Positions 37,207 through 45,273 of a stretch of DNA of 64,000 bases are shown here, piece by piece (positions within the stretch are counted from its first letter, which is position 1; every line of letters begins with the position of its first letter). A model generated the notes under the pieces. The model saw nothing but the letters and a program-made list of their open reading frames with translations, did no database searches and was not told the origin of the DNA. The stretch comes from Paraburkholderia phytofirmans OLGA172 (lineage in GTDB: Bacteria; Pseudomonadota; Gammaproteobacteria; Burkholderiales; Burkholderiaceae). Both the position numbers and the translations under genes were made by a program. Location of the stretch: positions 1,240,001 through 1,304,000 of the forward strand of contig NZ_CP014579.1 in NCBI RefSeq assembly GCF_001634365.1. The letters are read 5' to 3'.

Positions 37207-38388
37207 TCAACGCATATTCCCGGTGTGGCCAAGTGAATAACGCCCGGGCTGCGGCCAGACGGTGAGCCCGTGCGGTTCCGCGCCCACCGGAATGGATTTG
37301 ACGGAGCCGGTCGTCGTATCGATCGCGTAGACAACGTCATCGAAGCGGCCGGACAGCCACAGCATCTTGCCATCCGCGCTGACATTGCCCATGTCGGGAC
37401 TGCCGCCGCCCGGAATCGGCCAGTTCGCGACGACCTTGCGCGTGGCGAAGTCGAGCACCGACACGCTGCCCTTGCCATGTCTTGGTCCGTGCACGAGATT
37501 GGAGCCGCGATTGGACACGTAGAGCCGGGTGCCGTCGCGGCTCGGGTACAGGCCGTGCGTGCCGACGCCGGTCTTGATGAAGCCGATCTTCGTGAAGCTG
37601 TCGCCGTCGACCACGTGGACGCCGTCGGCCATCATGTCGGCGACATAGAACACCTTGCCGTCCGGCGAGATGCGGATGTCCTGTGGCATGCCCTTCCTGT
37701 CGAGTTCGAGGTAGCCCGCGACCTTGCGGTTGACGAGATCGATCTTGGCCAGCTTGCCGCCGAATTCGCAGGTGAAGAGCGCGTACTTGCCATCGATCGA
37801 GAAATCGGCGTGATTGATGCCCTTGCACTGCGGCACTTCGAGACTCGATTTCAGCGCCATCGTGTGCGCATCGCGAAAGTCCAGTCGCGCGTGCGCTTCC
37901 GCCACCACGATCGCTTCCTGGCCGTCCGGCGTGAAGTACATGTTGTAGGGATCGTCGACCATGATCGGTTTGCCGGGATGGCCGGTCTTCGGATCGATCG
38001 GGGTCAGGCTGCCGTCAGGGCGGCCTTCGGCGTTGTTAGCCACCCACAGCGTCTGCAGATCCCACGCAGGGACAACGTGCTGGGGACTGAAGCCGACGTG
38101 AAACCTGTCGACCACCTTGAGCGTCGCCGGATCGATCACGTAGACGTCGTTCGAACGCAGGTTCGGCACATAGACACGCGGCAACGCGCTGGCGACCGCT
38201 GGGCTCATATGGCCGGCACCCGCTTCGCTGTACAGGTTATCGGGGTTCACCACGGGCGGCATGCCGGCCACCGTTGCGACAGCCGACGCAGCCGACGCAG
38301 CCGACGCAGCGCCGGCGGCGCAGAAACCGGCCAGCGCGATGGCGACGGCCGTTGCAACGCGTGAAAAGTGGGGAGCACACAATTGCAT
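37207..38388 (-). CDS. exported YVTN-type beta-propeller protein
   Basis: The 393-residue product has a signal peptide whose end is built of A-A-S units, followed by a beta-propeller with repeated blades such as V-Y-V-P-N-L-R-S-N-D-V-Y-V-I-D-P-A-T, D-P-Y-N-M-Y-F-T-P-D-G-Q, and L-Y-V-S-N-R-G-S-N-L. Such periplasmic propellers mediate protein contacts or bind cofactors; no enzyme function is shown. It follows the exported creatininase-family gene by 63 bp, so the two probably form an operon. The next gene downstream is betI. Confidence 0.85.
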   Translation of the reverse strand: MQLCAPHFSRVATAVAIALAGFCAAGAASAASAASAVATVAGMPPVVNPDNLYSEAGAGHMSPAVASALPRVYVPNLRSNDVYVIDPATLKVVDRFHVGFSPQHVVPAWDLQTLWVANNAEGRPDGSLTPIDPKTGHPGKPIMVDDPYNMYFTPDGQEAIVVAEAHARLDFRDAHTMALKSSLEVPQCKGINHADFSIDGKYALFTCEFGGKLAKIDLVNRKVAGYLELDRKGMPQDIRISPDGKVFYVADMMADGVHVVDGDSFTKIGFIKTGVGTHGLYPSRDGTRLYVSNRGSNLVHGPRHGKGSVSVLDFATRKVVANWPIPGGGSPDMGNVSADGKMLWLSGRFDDVVYAIDTTTGSVKSIPVGAEPHGLTVWPQPGRYSLGHTGNMR

Positions 38389-38451
38389 GGCGAATTCCGT
38401 TATCGAGTGAATGGGGGAATCGGGGACGGAAGCAGGAGTCTGTTGAATGCT

Positions 38452-39267
38452 TTAACGGCTTGCGGTCTCTTTTTTGATGTCGTCGATGGTCCGCGACACG
38501 ATCGCGTCAACGCCCAGTTGACCGAGTTCGATGCTCGAGTGCCGCGGGTCGCCGCCATAGACGCCGTCGGCCGGTCCCAGTTTCGGACCGCTTCGCAGGC
38601 GCTCGATCCGTACCATCTGCGGCGCGACCGCCAGCAGCAGCGAGGTATCCGCGAGTCCCGCATGAGTGCCGATCTCGGCATCGCTGACGCCGTGCTGCCG
38701 CAGGATCTGCGCGTAGCCGTCCGAGCTGGTGCCGTAGTACTCCGGCGGCACGAATGCGCGGGCGCCCGAGCCGGCCCAGCTCTTGTTGAGCTGGGCTACG
38801 GCGCGCCTGACATCGTTCTGATAGCCGCCGTGGTCGCCGAGAAAGACGATGTTGGTGAAGCCGTGAACCTTGAAGCTGTTCGCGGCGGATTCCAGCGTCT
38901 TTTCGAACACGTCGTCCGGCACGGTGATCGTGCCGGGAAAGCGCATGTGCGAGGTCGGCGGAGCGTAGCCGCCCTCCGGCACGTAGGCGATGACCGGCGC
39001 GACGATCGCGTTGCCGAGGCCCTCGGCGATGCGCTGCGACAGCACCTTGACGCGTGCATTGTGCTTGCCGAGTGCGACATCGGGGCCGCTTTGCTCGGTT
39101 CCGCCAATGGGGATGATGATGGTGGTCTTGCCCCCCTGAATCTGGTCGCGCAGTTCGGTCCAGGTCAGGTCCTCAAGGAGCACGGTTTTTGAGGGTTGAG
39201 CGAAAACGGGCTGCGTGGCGATGAGCAAAATGACGGATGCGAAAGCTCGTCTTAGTGGAAAGCGCAT
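38452..39267 (-). CDS. exported creatininase-family protein
   Basis: The 271-residue product starts M-R-F-P-L-R-R-A-F-A-S-V with a signal peptide ending V-F-A-Q. Creatininases are metal-dependent amidohydrolases with the motif P-x-G-s-x-E-Q-H-G-P-H-L-P and an Asp a few residues later. Here the segment reads I-P-I-G-G-T-E-Q-S-G-P-D-V-A-L-G-K-H-N: the first Glu is kept, the next ligand His is Ser, and a His takes the Asp position. F-L-G-D-H-G-G-Y-Q and a later Glu are present. It is periplasmic, unlike classical cytoplasmic creatininase. ATG 39267 is selected by the signal peptide. Activity on creatinine is uncertain. Confidence 0.8.
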   Translation of the reverse strand: MRFPLRRAFASVILLIATQPVFAQPSKTVLLEDLTWTELRDQIQGGKTTIIIPIGGTEQSGPDVALGKHNARVKVLSQRIAEGLGNAIVAPVIAYVPEGGYAPPTSHMRFPGTITVPDDVFEKTLESAANSFKVHGFTNIVFLGDHGGYQNDVRRAVAQLNKSWAGSGARAFVPPEYYGTSSDGYAQILRQHGVSDAEIGTHAGLADTSLLLAVAPQMVRIERLRSGPKLGPADGVYGGDPRHSSIELGQLGVDAIVSRTIDDIKKETASR

Positions 39268-39582
39268 GAAGGGGGCCTCGTGGGAAATGCGTCTTTGGGC
39301 TCTGAACATGACGTGAAGATAGCACGCGCTCGCCGCTCACCGGCGGGCAGGGGCGCCGTGCTATTTGCCGTGTCGGCCTGGCGCACGAAAGTCCATTTGT
39401 TGAGGTCACCTCGAAATTGACGAATGCCGGCCACCGTTCATACGGTTGCACCTTGCTTGTCGGTTCCTGCCAAACCGGTGTCGTGTTCGGTGCATGTCCT
39501 TTGTTTCAGCGGGCGCTACGCTCGTTGAACGGCGTGCCACATCGAGTCGGGCGCGCCGCTCACAAGACATGGAGACAGGCAA
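39268..39582. other. divergent promoter region creatininase / fdhA
   Basis: These 315 bp hold no supported gene. Both flanking genes start here, leftward and rightward. No clear palindrome was found. Confidence 0.5.
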
Positions 39583-40782
39583 ATGAGCAGCAATCGCGGC
39601 GTCGTGTATCTGGGGCAGGGCAAGGTGGAAGTGCAGTCGATCGACTTTCCGAAGATGGTCGATCCGCGTGGCCGGTCGATTGGTCACGGCGTGATCCTGA
39701 AGGTGGTCAGCACGAATATTTGCGGCTCCGATCAGCACATGGTGCGCGGCCGCACGACCGCCGAGGTCGGCCTCGTGCTGGGCCACGAGATTACCGGCGA
39801 GGTGATCGAAGTGGGCCGCGATGTTGAAACGTTGAAGATCGGCGACCTGGTGTCGGTACCGTTCAACGTCGCTTGCGGACGCTGCCCGACCTGCAAGGCG
39901 CAGCACACTGGCGTATGCCTGAATGTGAATCCGTCACGGGCTGGCGGAGCGTATGGCTACGTCGACATGGGCGGCTGGATCGGTGGCCAGGCTGAGTACG
40001 TGATGGTGCCGTACGCTGACTTCAATCTGCTGAAATTCCCCGACCGCGCTCAGGCGATGTCGAAAATCCGCGACCTGACGTGCCTTTCCGATATTCTGCC
40101 GACCGGCTATCACGGCGCGGTGATGGCGGGCGTGAAGCCCGGCGCTACTGTCTACATTGCAGGGGCCGGGCCGGTGGGCATGGCGGCAGCCGCTTCGGCG
40201 CGCTTGCTGGGCGCGGCCTGCACCATCGTCGGCGATATGAATGAGGCGCGTCTCGCGCATGCGCGCAAGATGGGTTTCCAGACTATCGATCTGTCGAAGG
40301 ACGCCACGCTCGGCGAGCAGATCGAACAGATTCTCGGCATACCCGAAGTGGATTGCGCCGTGGACTGCGTCGGCTTCGAGGCGCACGGCCACGGCAGCAG
40401 CGGCTCGCATGAGGAAGCGCCGGCCACGGTGCTCAATTCGCTGATGGAAATCACCCGGGCTGCGGGCGCGATCGGCATTCCCGGGCTCTACGTGACGGAC
40501 GATCCGGGCGCTACCGATGCCGCCGCCCGCAAAGGCAGCCTGAGCATCCGCTTCGGTCTCGGCTGGGCCAAGTCGCACTCGTTCCATACCGGGCAGACGC
40601 CGGTGATGAAGTACAACCACAATCTGATGCAGGCGATCCTGTGGGACCGGTTGCCGATTGCGGACATCGTCAACGTGACGGTTGTATCGCTCGATGAGGC
40701 GCCGGACGGTTATCGGCAGTTCGACGGCGGCGCGCCGAAGAAGTTTGTGATCGACCCGCACGGGCTGCTGAAGGCGGCTTGA
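39583..40782 (+). CDS. fdhA: glutathione-independent formaldehyde dehydrogenase
   Basis: The 399-residue zinc alcohol-dehydrogenase-family enzyme oxidises formaldehyde to formate with NAD+. N-I-C-G-S-D-Q-H-M (catalytic zinc Cys), G-H-E-I-T-G-E-V, the structural-zinc set C-G-R-C-P-T-C-K-A-Q-H-T-G-V-C and cofactor motif Y-I-A-G-A-G-P-V-G-M are visible. The insert G-F-E-A-H-G-H-G-S-S-G is typical of FdhA. It removes formaldehyde made by demethylation of dimethylglycine and sarcosine. GGAGACAGG precedes ATG 39583. Confidence 0.93.
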   Translation: MSSNRGVVYLGQGKVEVQSIDFPKMVDPRGRSIGHGVILKVVSTNICGSDQHMVRGRTTAEVGLVLGHEITGEVIEVGRDVETLKIGDLVSVPFNVACGRCPTCKAQHTGVCLNVNPSRAGGAYGYVDMGGWIGGQAEYVMVPYADFNLLKFPDRAQAMSKIRDLTCLSDILPTGYHGAVMAGVKPGATVYIAGAGPVGMAAAASARLLGAACTIVGDMNEARLAHARKMGFQTIDLSKDATLGEQIEQILGIPEVDCAVDCVGFEAHGHGSSGSHEEAPATVLNSLMEITRAAGAIGIPGLYVTDDPGATDAAARKGSLSIRFGLGWAKSHSFHTGQTPVMKYNHNLMQAILWDRLPIADIVNVTVVSLDEAPDGYRQFDGGAPKKFVIDPHGLLKAA

Positions 40783-40787
40783 GGCGC

Positions 40788-40813
40788 GAAGGGACCGCGT
40801 TCGCGGTCCCTTC
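40788..40813 (+). terminator. strong hairpin after fdhA
   Basis: GAAGGGACCG and CGGTCCCTTC form a perfect 10-bp stem 5 bp after the fdhA stop (further extended by CG pairing). No T run follows, so it may be a terminator without tract or a 3'-protecting structure for the convergent pair. Confidence 0.6.
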
Positions 40814-40923
40814 GGAGCCTGTCGCGCAAGGCTGAACAGCGTGATCACAACGCACGCGTTGCGCGGGTTCCCGTTCAACGCGTTGTGTTTTCAGGCGGCG
40901 AAGTTGTCAGCGAGGCAATCGAC

Positions 40924-41922
40924 TCAAGCTGCCATCACAGGCGTGACGGGAGCCAGCGACGGCGCCTGCTTGCGCCGTTCGCGCGTCGGCGCGGTGCCGA
41001 ACGCGTCGCGATAGCTCTTCGAGAAGTGGCAAGCCGACTGGAAGCCGCAAGCCATCGTGATATGCATGATCGACATGTCGGTCTGCAGCAGCAACTCGCG
41101 GGCGCGCCGCAAGCGCAGCGTCAGATAGTAATGCGTCGGCGTCATTCCCAGATGCTCGCGGAACAGCCGTTGCAATTGCCGTTGCGACATTCCGGCGAGC
41201 CGCGCGAGCTCTTCGCGTGAAAGCGGCTCTTCGATGTTGTTCTCCATCAGCGAGATCACTTCGAAGAGCGACTTGTTGGCCGATCCGAGCCGCGCCACCA
41301 GCGGCATTTTTTGTTGTGCGCTCGTATCGCGCACATGTTCGACGATGAACTGCTCGGCGATCTGCGTGACCCGTGCCGTGCCGACACGCGGCGCGATCAG
41401 GTTGAGCATCATGTCGAGTGGCGCGACGCCGCCCGTGCACGTAACGCGATCGCGATCGATCACGAACAGCTCTTTCAGAAAGCGCGTGTCGGGAAACTCT
41501 TCCTTGAGCGCCGACATGTTCTCCCAGTGAATCGCACATGCGTAACCGGCCAGCAAGCCGGCCCGCGCGAGCGCATAGGTGCCGGTACACAGGCTGCCGA
41601 GCACGCTACCCATGCGGGCGAAGCGGCGCAAGGCGACGAGATGGGCGGCGGTGGTGGCGCGCTGCACGTCGATGCCGCCGACCACGAACACAATATCCGG
41701 CTGACCGACGCATTCGACGGGGCCGGTGTCGACCGCCAGACCGTTGCTCGCTGTCACCGGTCCGCCTTCGGGGCTCACGATCGACCAGCGGTAAAGCGTT
41801 TGTCCTGTCAGGTAGTTCGCCATGCGGAGGACTTCGATCGCGTTGGTGAACGCGATCATCGTGAAGTTTGGAACCGGCATGAATGCGAAATGCGACAGCG
41901 ACGCCGTGCGATCGGTGGACAT
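40924..41922 (-). CDS. GlxA family transcriptional regulator, GbdR candidate
   Basis: The 332-residue protein has the DJ-1/PfpI-like domain (F-A-F-M-P-V-P-N-F-T-M-I-A-F-T, G-S-L-C-T-G-T-Y) and C-terminal AraC HTH (M-S-Q-R-Q-L-Q-R-L-F-R, C-G-F-Q-S-A-C-H-F-S-K-S-Y). It is strongly similar to the regulator at 21803 over its whole length. It diverges from the glyA-to-gbc gene series, the location expected for the activator of dimethylglycine and betaine catabolism. ATG 41922 is chosen because the alignment with the paralogue starts there; the frame extends to 41985. Confidence 0.87.
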   Translation of the reverse strand: MSTDRTASLSHFAFMPVPNFTMIAFTNAIEVLRMANYLTGQTLYRWSIVSPEGGPVTASNGLAVDTGPVECVGQPDIVFVVGGIDVQRATTAAHLVALRRFARMGSVLGSLCTGTYALARAGLLAGYACAIHWENMSALKEEFPDTRFLKELFVIDRDRVTCTGGVAPLDMMLNLIAPRVGTARVTQIAEQFIVEHVRDTSAQQKMPLVARLGSANKSLFEVISLMENNIEEPLSREELARLAGMSQRQLQRLFREHLGMTPTHYYLTLRLRRARELLLQTDMSIMHITMACGFQSACHFSKSYRDAFGTAPTRERRKQAPSLAPVTPVMAA

Positions 41923-42377
41923 GGGGGAAATGATTCCTTCGAATCTGTAATGTCGCGTCGCCGGGGGGCGCGGCGACTGCTGCAATTTTGAGGACTAGGG
42001 CAACTACCGTGCCATCCGGCTAAACCCTCGGTTGCCCATCGATACAATCGGATAGCTAAACGAACGGCACCAGAACGGGGCCGCCGGCGATCGTGCAGGC
42101 ACCCGAACTGCGCGCAACGATCAGCTGCAGTGCAGCATGAACATGACTAGCTAACGATCGTTCGCAACCTGTCATCGCGACTTGTCGAAAAAGGACGCTC
42201 ATGGCGGAAAAGGCAAAGAACGCGTCTGAATTCGTAAATTGGCGCGCGGGGTGAGAGTCAAGAATAGACGCAATGCAGACCGGTAGCAGCAGGGCGTCAC
42301 AGTCCGCTTTATAGCCCGCTTCATAGCCCGCTTAGCAGCCGCTTCCGGCCCTCCGCCAACCACCTCACGGACCTTCC
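41923..42377. other. divergent regulatory region gbdR-like / glyA
   Basis: No gene is supported in these 455 bp. It holds palindromes GCTGCA-G-TGCAGC (42124-42136) and AACGATCGTT (42153-42162), and a 12-bp tandem repeat (CCGCTTTATAGC, CCGCTTCATAGC, then a partial unit, 42304-42338) about 40 bp before glyA. The activator of the downstream genes probably binds here, but its site was not identified. Confidence 0.5.
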
Positions 42378-43652
42378 ATGTCGAACCCGAATCCTTTCTT
42401 CGAAGAATCGCTCGCCACGCGTGATGCCGCGGTGCGCGGCGCCATTTTGAAAGAGCTGGAGCGCCAGCAGTCGCAAGTCGAATTGATCGCGTCGGAAAAC
42501 ATCGTGTCGCGCGCGGTGCTCGAAGCGCAAGGCTCGGTGCTGACCAACAAGTACGCGGTAGGGTATCCGGGCAAGCGCTATTACGGTGGATGTGAATACG
42601 CCGACGTGATCGAAACGCTGGCCCTCGATCGGATCAGGCAGCTGTTCAACGCGAAATTCGCCAACGTGCAGCCGCACTCCGGCGCCCAGGCAAACGGCGC
42701 GGTGATGCTCGCGCTGGTGAAGCCGGGCGACACGGTGCTCGGCATGTCGCTCGACGCGGGCGGCCACCTGACCCACGGCGCCAAGCCGGCGATGTCGGGC
42801 AAGTGGTTCAACGCGGTCCAGTACGGCGTTAATCGCGACACGATGCTGATCGATTACGAGCAGATCGAGGAACTCGCGCAGCAGCACAAACCGGCGCTGC
42901 TGATCGCCGGCTTTTCGGCTTATCCACGCGCGCTGGATTTCGCACGGCTGCGCGCGATCGCCGACGGCGTGGGCGCGAAGCTGATGGTGGATATGGCGCA
43001 CATCGCCGGGATTATCGCGGCGGGGCGTCACCAGAATCCGGTCGAGCACGCGCACGTTGTCACATCGACCACGCACAAAACGCTGCGCGGTCCGCGCGGC
43101 GGCTTCGTGCTGACGAATGACGAAGACATCGCCAAAAAGATCAACTCGGCGGTATTTCCCGGCTTGCAGGGCGGCCCGCTGATGCATGTGATCGCCGGCA
43201 AGGCGGTAGCGTTCGGCGAGGCGCTGCAACCGGGCTTCAAGACCTACATCGATAACGTGCTCGCGAATGCCAAGGCGCTGGGCGAAGTGCTGAAAGCAGG
43301 GGGTGTCGATCTGGTGACGGGCGGCACGGACAACCATCTGCTGCTGGTCGATCTGCGTCCGAAGGGCCTCAAAGGCAATCAGGTCGAGCAGGCGCTGGAA
43401 CGCGCGGGCATCACCTGCAATAAGAACGGCATTCCTTTCGACACCGAGAAGCCGACGGTCACGTCCGGCGTTCGCCTCGGCACGCCGGCGGGCACGACGC
43501 GCGGCTTCGGTGTGAGCGAATTCCGCGAAGTCGGGCGGCTGATCGTCGAAGTGCTCGACGCGCTGCGCGATCATCCGGAAGGCCATGCCGCAACCGAACA
43601 ACGCGTGCGCCGCGAGATTTTCGCGCTGTGCGAACGCTTTCCCATCTACTAA
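42378..43652 (+). CDS. glyA: serine hydroxymethyltransferase
   Basis: The 424-residue PLP enzyme interconverts glycine plus methylene-THF and serine. The PLP lysine lies in [15 protein letters not shown], and E-L-I-A-S-E-N, H-S-G-A-Q-A-N and M-V-D-M-A-H-I-A-G are conserved. Being inside a dimethylglycine/sarcosine cluster, it is the catabolic glyA copy: it uses the one-carbon unit of sarcosine oxidase to turn glycine into serine for SdaA. A housekeeping copy is expected elsewhere in the genome. Confidence 0.95.
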   Translation: MSNPNPFFEESLATRDAAVRGAILKELERQQSQVELIASENIVSRAVLEAQGSVLTNKYAVGYPGKRYYGGCEYADVIETLALDRIRQLFNAKFANVQPHSGAQANGAVMLALVKPGDTVLGMSLDAGGHLTHGAKPAMSGKWFNAVQYGVNRDTMLIDYEQIEELAQQHKPALLIAGFSAYPRALDFARLRAIADGVGAKLMVDMAHIAGIIAAGRHQNPVEHAHVVTSTTHKTLRGPRGGFVLTNDEDIAKKINSAVFPGLQGGPLMHVIAGKAVAFGEALQPGFKTYIDNVLANAKALGEVLKAGGVDLVTGGTDNHLLLVDLRPKGLKGNQVEQALERAGITCNKNGIPFDTEKPTVTSGVRLGTPAGTTRGFGVSEFREVGRLIVEVLDALRDHPEGHAATEQRVRREIFALCERFPIY

Positions 43653-43670
43653 GCACGCCTGGAGCAAACG

Positions 43671-44642
43671 ATGAGCACTTTGCACGACAACAGCATCATC
43701 ATCGACGGTCTGAACATTTCGAAGTTCGAGCGCTCGGTGTTCGAAGACATGCGCAAGGGCGGCGTGACCGCGGTGAACTGCACGGTGTCGGTCTGGGAAA
43801 GCTTCCAGAAGACTGTCGACAACATCGCCGAGATGAAGCAGCAGATCCGCGAATATAGCGAGATCCTGACGCTCGTGCGTACTACCGACGACATCTTGCG
43901 CGCGAAGAAAGAGCACAAGACCGGCATCATTTTCGGTTTCCAGAACGCGCATGCGTTCGAGGACAACCTCGGCTATATCGAGGCCTTCAAAGACCTCGGC
44001 GTGAACGTGGTCCAGCTTTGCTACAACACACAGAATCTCGTCGGCACGGGTTGCTATGAACGCGACGGCGGGCTGTCGGGCTATGGCCGGGAAGTGATTC
44101 AGGAGATGAACCGCGTCGGCATCATGGTCGACCTCTCGCATGTGGGCGGTAAAACGTCGTCCGAAGCGATCGCGGCGTCGAACAAGCCGGTGTGCTACTC
44201 GCATTGCTGCCCGTCGGGGCTGAAAGAGCATCCGCGCAACAAGAGCGACGAGCAACTGAAAGAGATTGCGGACGCAGGCGGTTTTGTCGGCGTGACGATG
44301 TTCGCGCCGTTCCTCAAGCGCGGCCCGGACGCGACCGTCGAAGACTATATCGAAGCCATCGACTACGTGGTGAATCTGATCGGTGAAGACCAGGTCGGTA
44401 TCGGCACGGACTTCACGCAAGGCTATAGCACCGAGTTCTTCGACTGGATCACGCACGACAAGGGCCGTTATCGCCAGTTGACGAACTTCGGCAAGGTGGT
44501 GAATCCGGAAGGCATTCGCACGATTGGCGAGTTTCCGAACCTGACGGCCGCGATGGAACGCGCCGGCTGGAGCGAGACGCGCATCAAGAAGATCATGGGT
44601 GAAAACTGGGTACGCGTGTTCGGCGAAGTCTGGAAGGTCTGA
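43671..44642 (+). CDS. membrane dipeptidase family protein (dgc-cluster type)
   Basis: The 323-residue protein belongs to peptidase family M19 (renal dipeptidase). Metal-binding positions are suggested by D-L-S-H-V-G and Y-S-H-C-C-P, and by I-G-T-D-F-T-Q-G. The usual N-terminal H-x-D metal motif is not present in standard form: the start reads S-I-I-I-D-G-L-N-I-S. A gene of this type precedes dgcA in Pseudomonas (PA5396), with unknown substrate. GGAG precedes ATG 43671; it starts 18 bp after glyA. Confidence 0.85.
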   Translation: MSTLHDNSIIIDGLNISKFERSVFEDMRKGGVTAVNCTVSVWESFQKTVDNIAEMKQQIREYSEILTLVRTTDDILRAKKEHKTGIIFGFQNAHAFEDNLGYIEAFKDLGVNVVQLCYNTQNLVGTGCYERDGGLSGYGREVIQEMNRVGIMVDLSHVGGKTSSEAIAASNKPVCYSHCCPSGLKEHPRNKSDEQLKEIADAGGFVGVTMFAPFLKRGPDATVEDYIEAIDYVVNLIGEDQVGIGTDFTQGYSTEFFDWITHDKGRYRQLTNFGKVVNPEGIRTIGEFPNLTAAMERAGWSETRIKKIMGENWVRVFGEVWKV

Positions 44643-44686
44643 TTCGCCATTCACTGAACCTGAACCGATAAAAACGGAGCCTCCAC

Positions 44687-45223
44687 ATGCAACCCCAATT
44701 GCCTATCGACGTCGATCCGAACACCGGCGTCTGGACGACCGACGCGCTGCCGATGCTTTACGTACCGCGCCATTTCTTCACGAACAACCACACTGCCGTT
44801 GAGGAAGCGCTCGGCATCGACACGTATGCCGGGATTCTCTACAAGGCCGGCTACAAGTCCGCGTACTTCTGGTGCGACAAGGAAGCGAAACAGCACGGCA
44901 TTGCCGGCATGGCGGTGTTCGAGCATTACCTGAACCGTCTGTCGCAGCGCGGCTGGGGCATCTTCACGATCACGGAAGCCGATCCGTCCAGCTCGCGTGC
45001 GCGCATCGAACTGCACCATTCCTCGTTCGTGCTCGCGCAGCCGGGCAAGGAAGGCAAGCTTTGCTACATGTTCGCCGGCTGGTTCGCGGGCGCGATGGAT
45101 TGGGTCAACGACACCGCGCCGGATGGACAGCGCAAGGGTCCGCCGTCCCATTCGCAGGAAGCGCGCTGCGCGGCTGAAGGCCACGATCACTGCGTGTTCG
45201 AAGTGTCGCCGCTCGCGTCGTAA
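44687..45223 (+). CDS. V4R-domain protein of the dgc cluster (DUF5943-type)
   Basis: The 178-residue protein has a C-terminal 4-vinyl-reductase-like domain with the Cys cluster R-C-A-A-E-G-H-D-H-C-V-F-E-V. The N-terminal segment I-D-V-D-P-N-T-G-V-W is conserved among homologues next to dgcA (for example PA5397). V4R domains bind small hydrophobic ligands or metals; the role here is unknown, perhaps assembly or stability of the flavoprotein. GGAG lies 9 nt before ATG 44687. Confidence 0.85.
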   Translation: MQPQLPIDVDPNTGVWTTDALPMLYVPRHFFTNNHTAVEEALGIDTYAGILYKAGYKSAYFWCDKEAKQHGIAGMAVFEHYLNRLSQRGWGIFTITEADPSSSRARIELHHSSFVLAQPGKEGKLCYMFAGWFAGAMDWVNDTAPDGQRKGPPSHSQEARCAAEGHDHCVFEVSPLAS

Positions 45224-45273
45224 CGGCAACGCACACAGCCGCACACAGCCTATCAATTCCGAGGTCGATCGCG

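Noticed and set aside
42321..44654. 777-codon open frame on the minus strand
   Set aside because: It runs antisense through glyA and the dipeptidase gene, both of which show strong family motifs; GC-rich third positions keep the opposite strand open.
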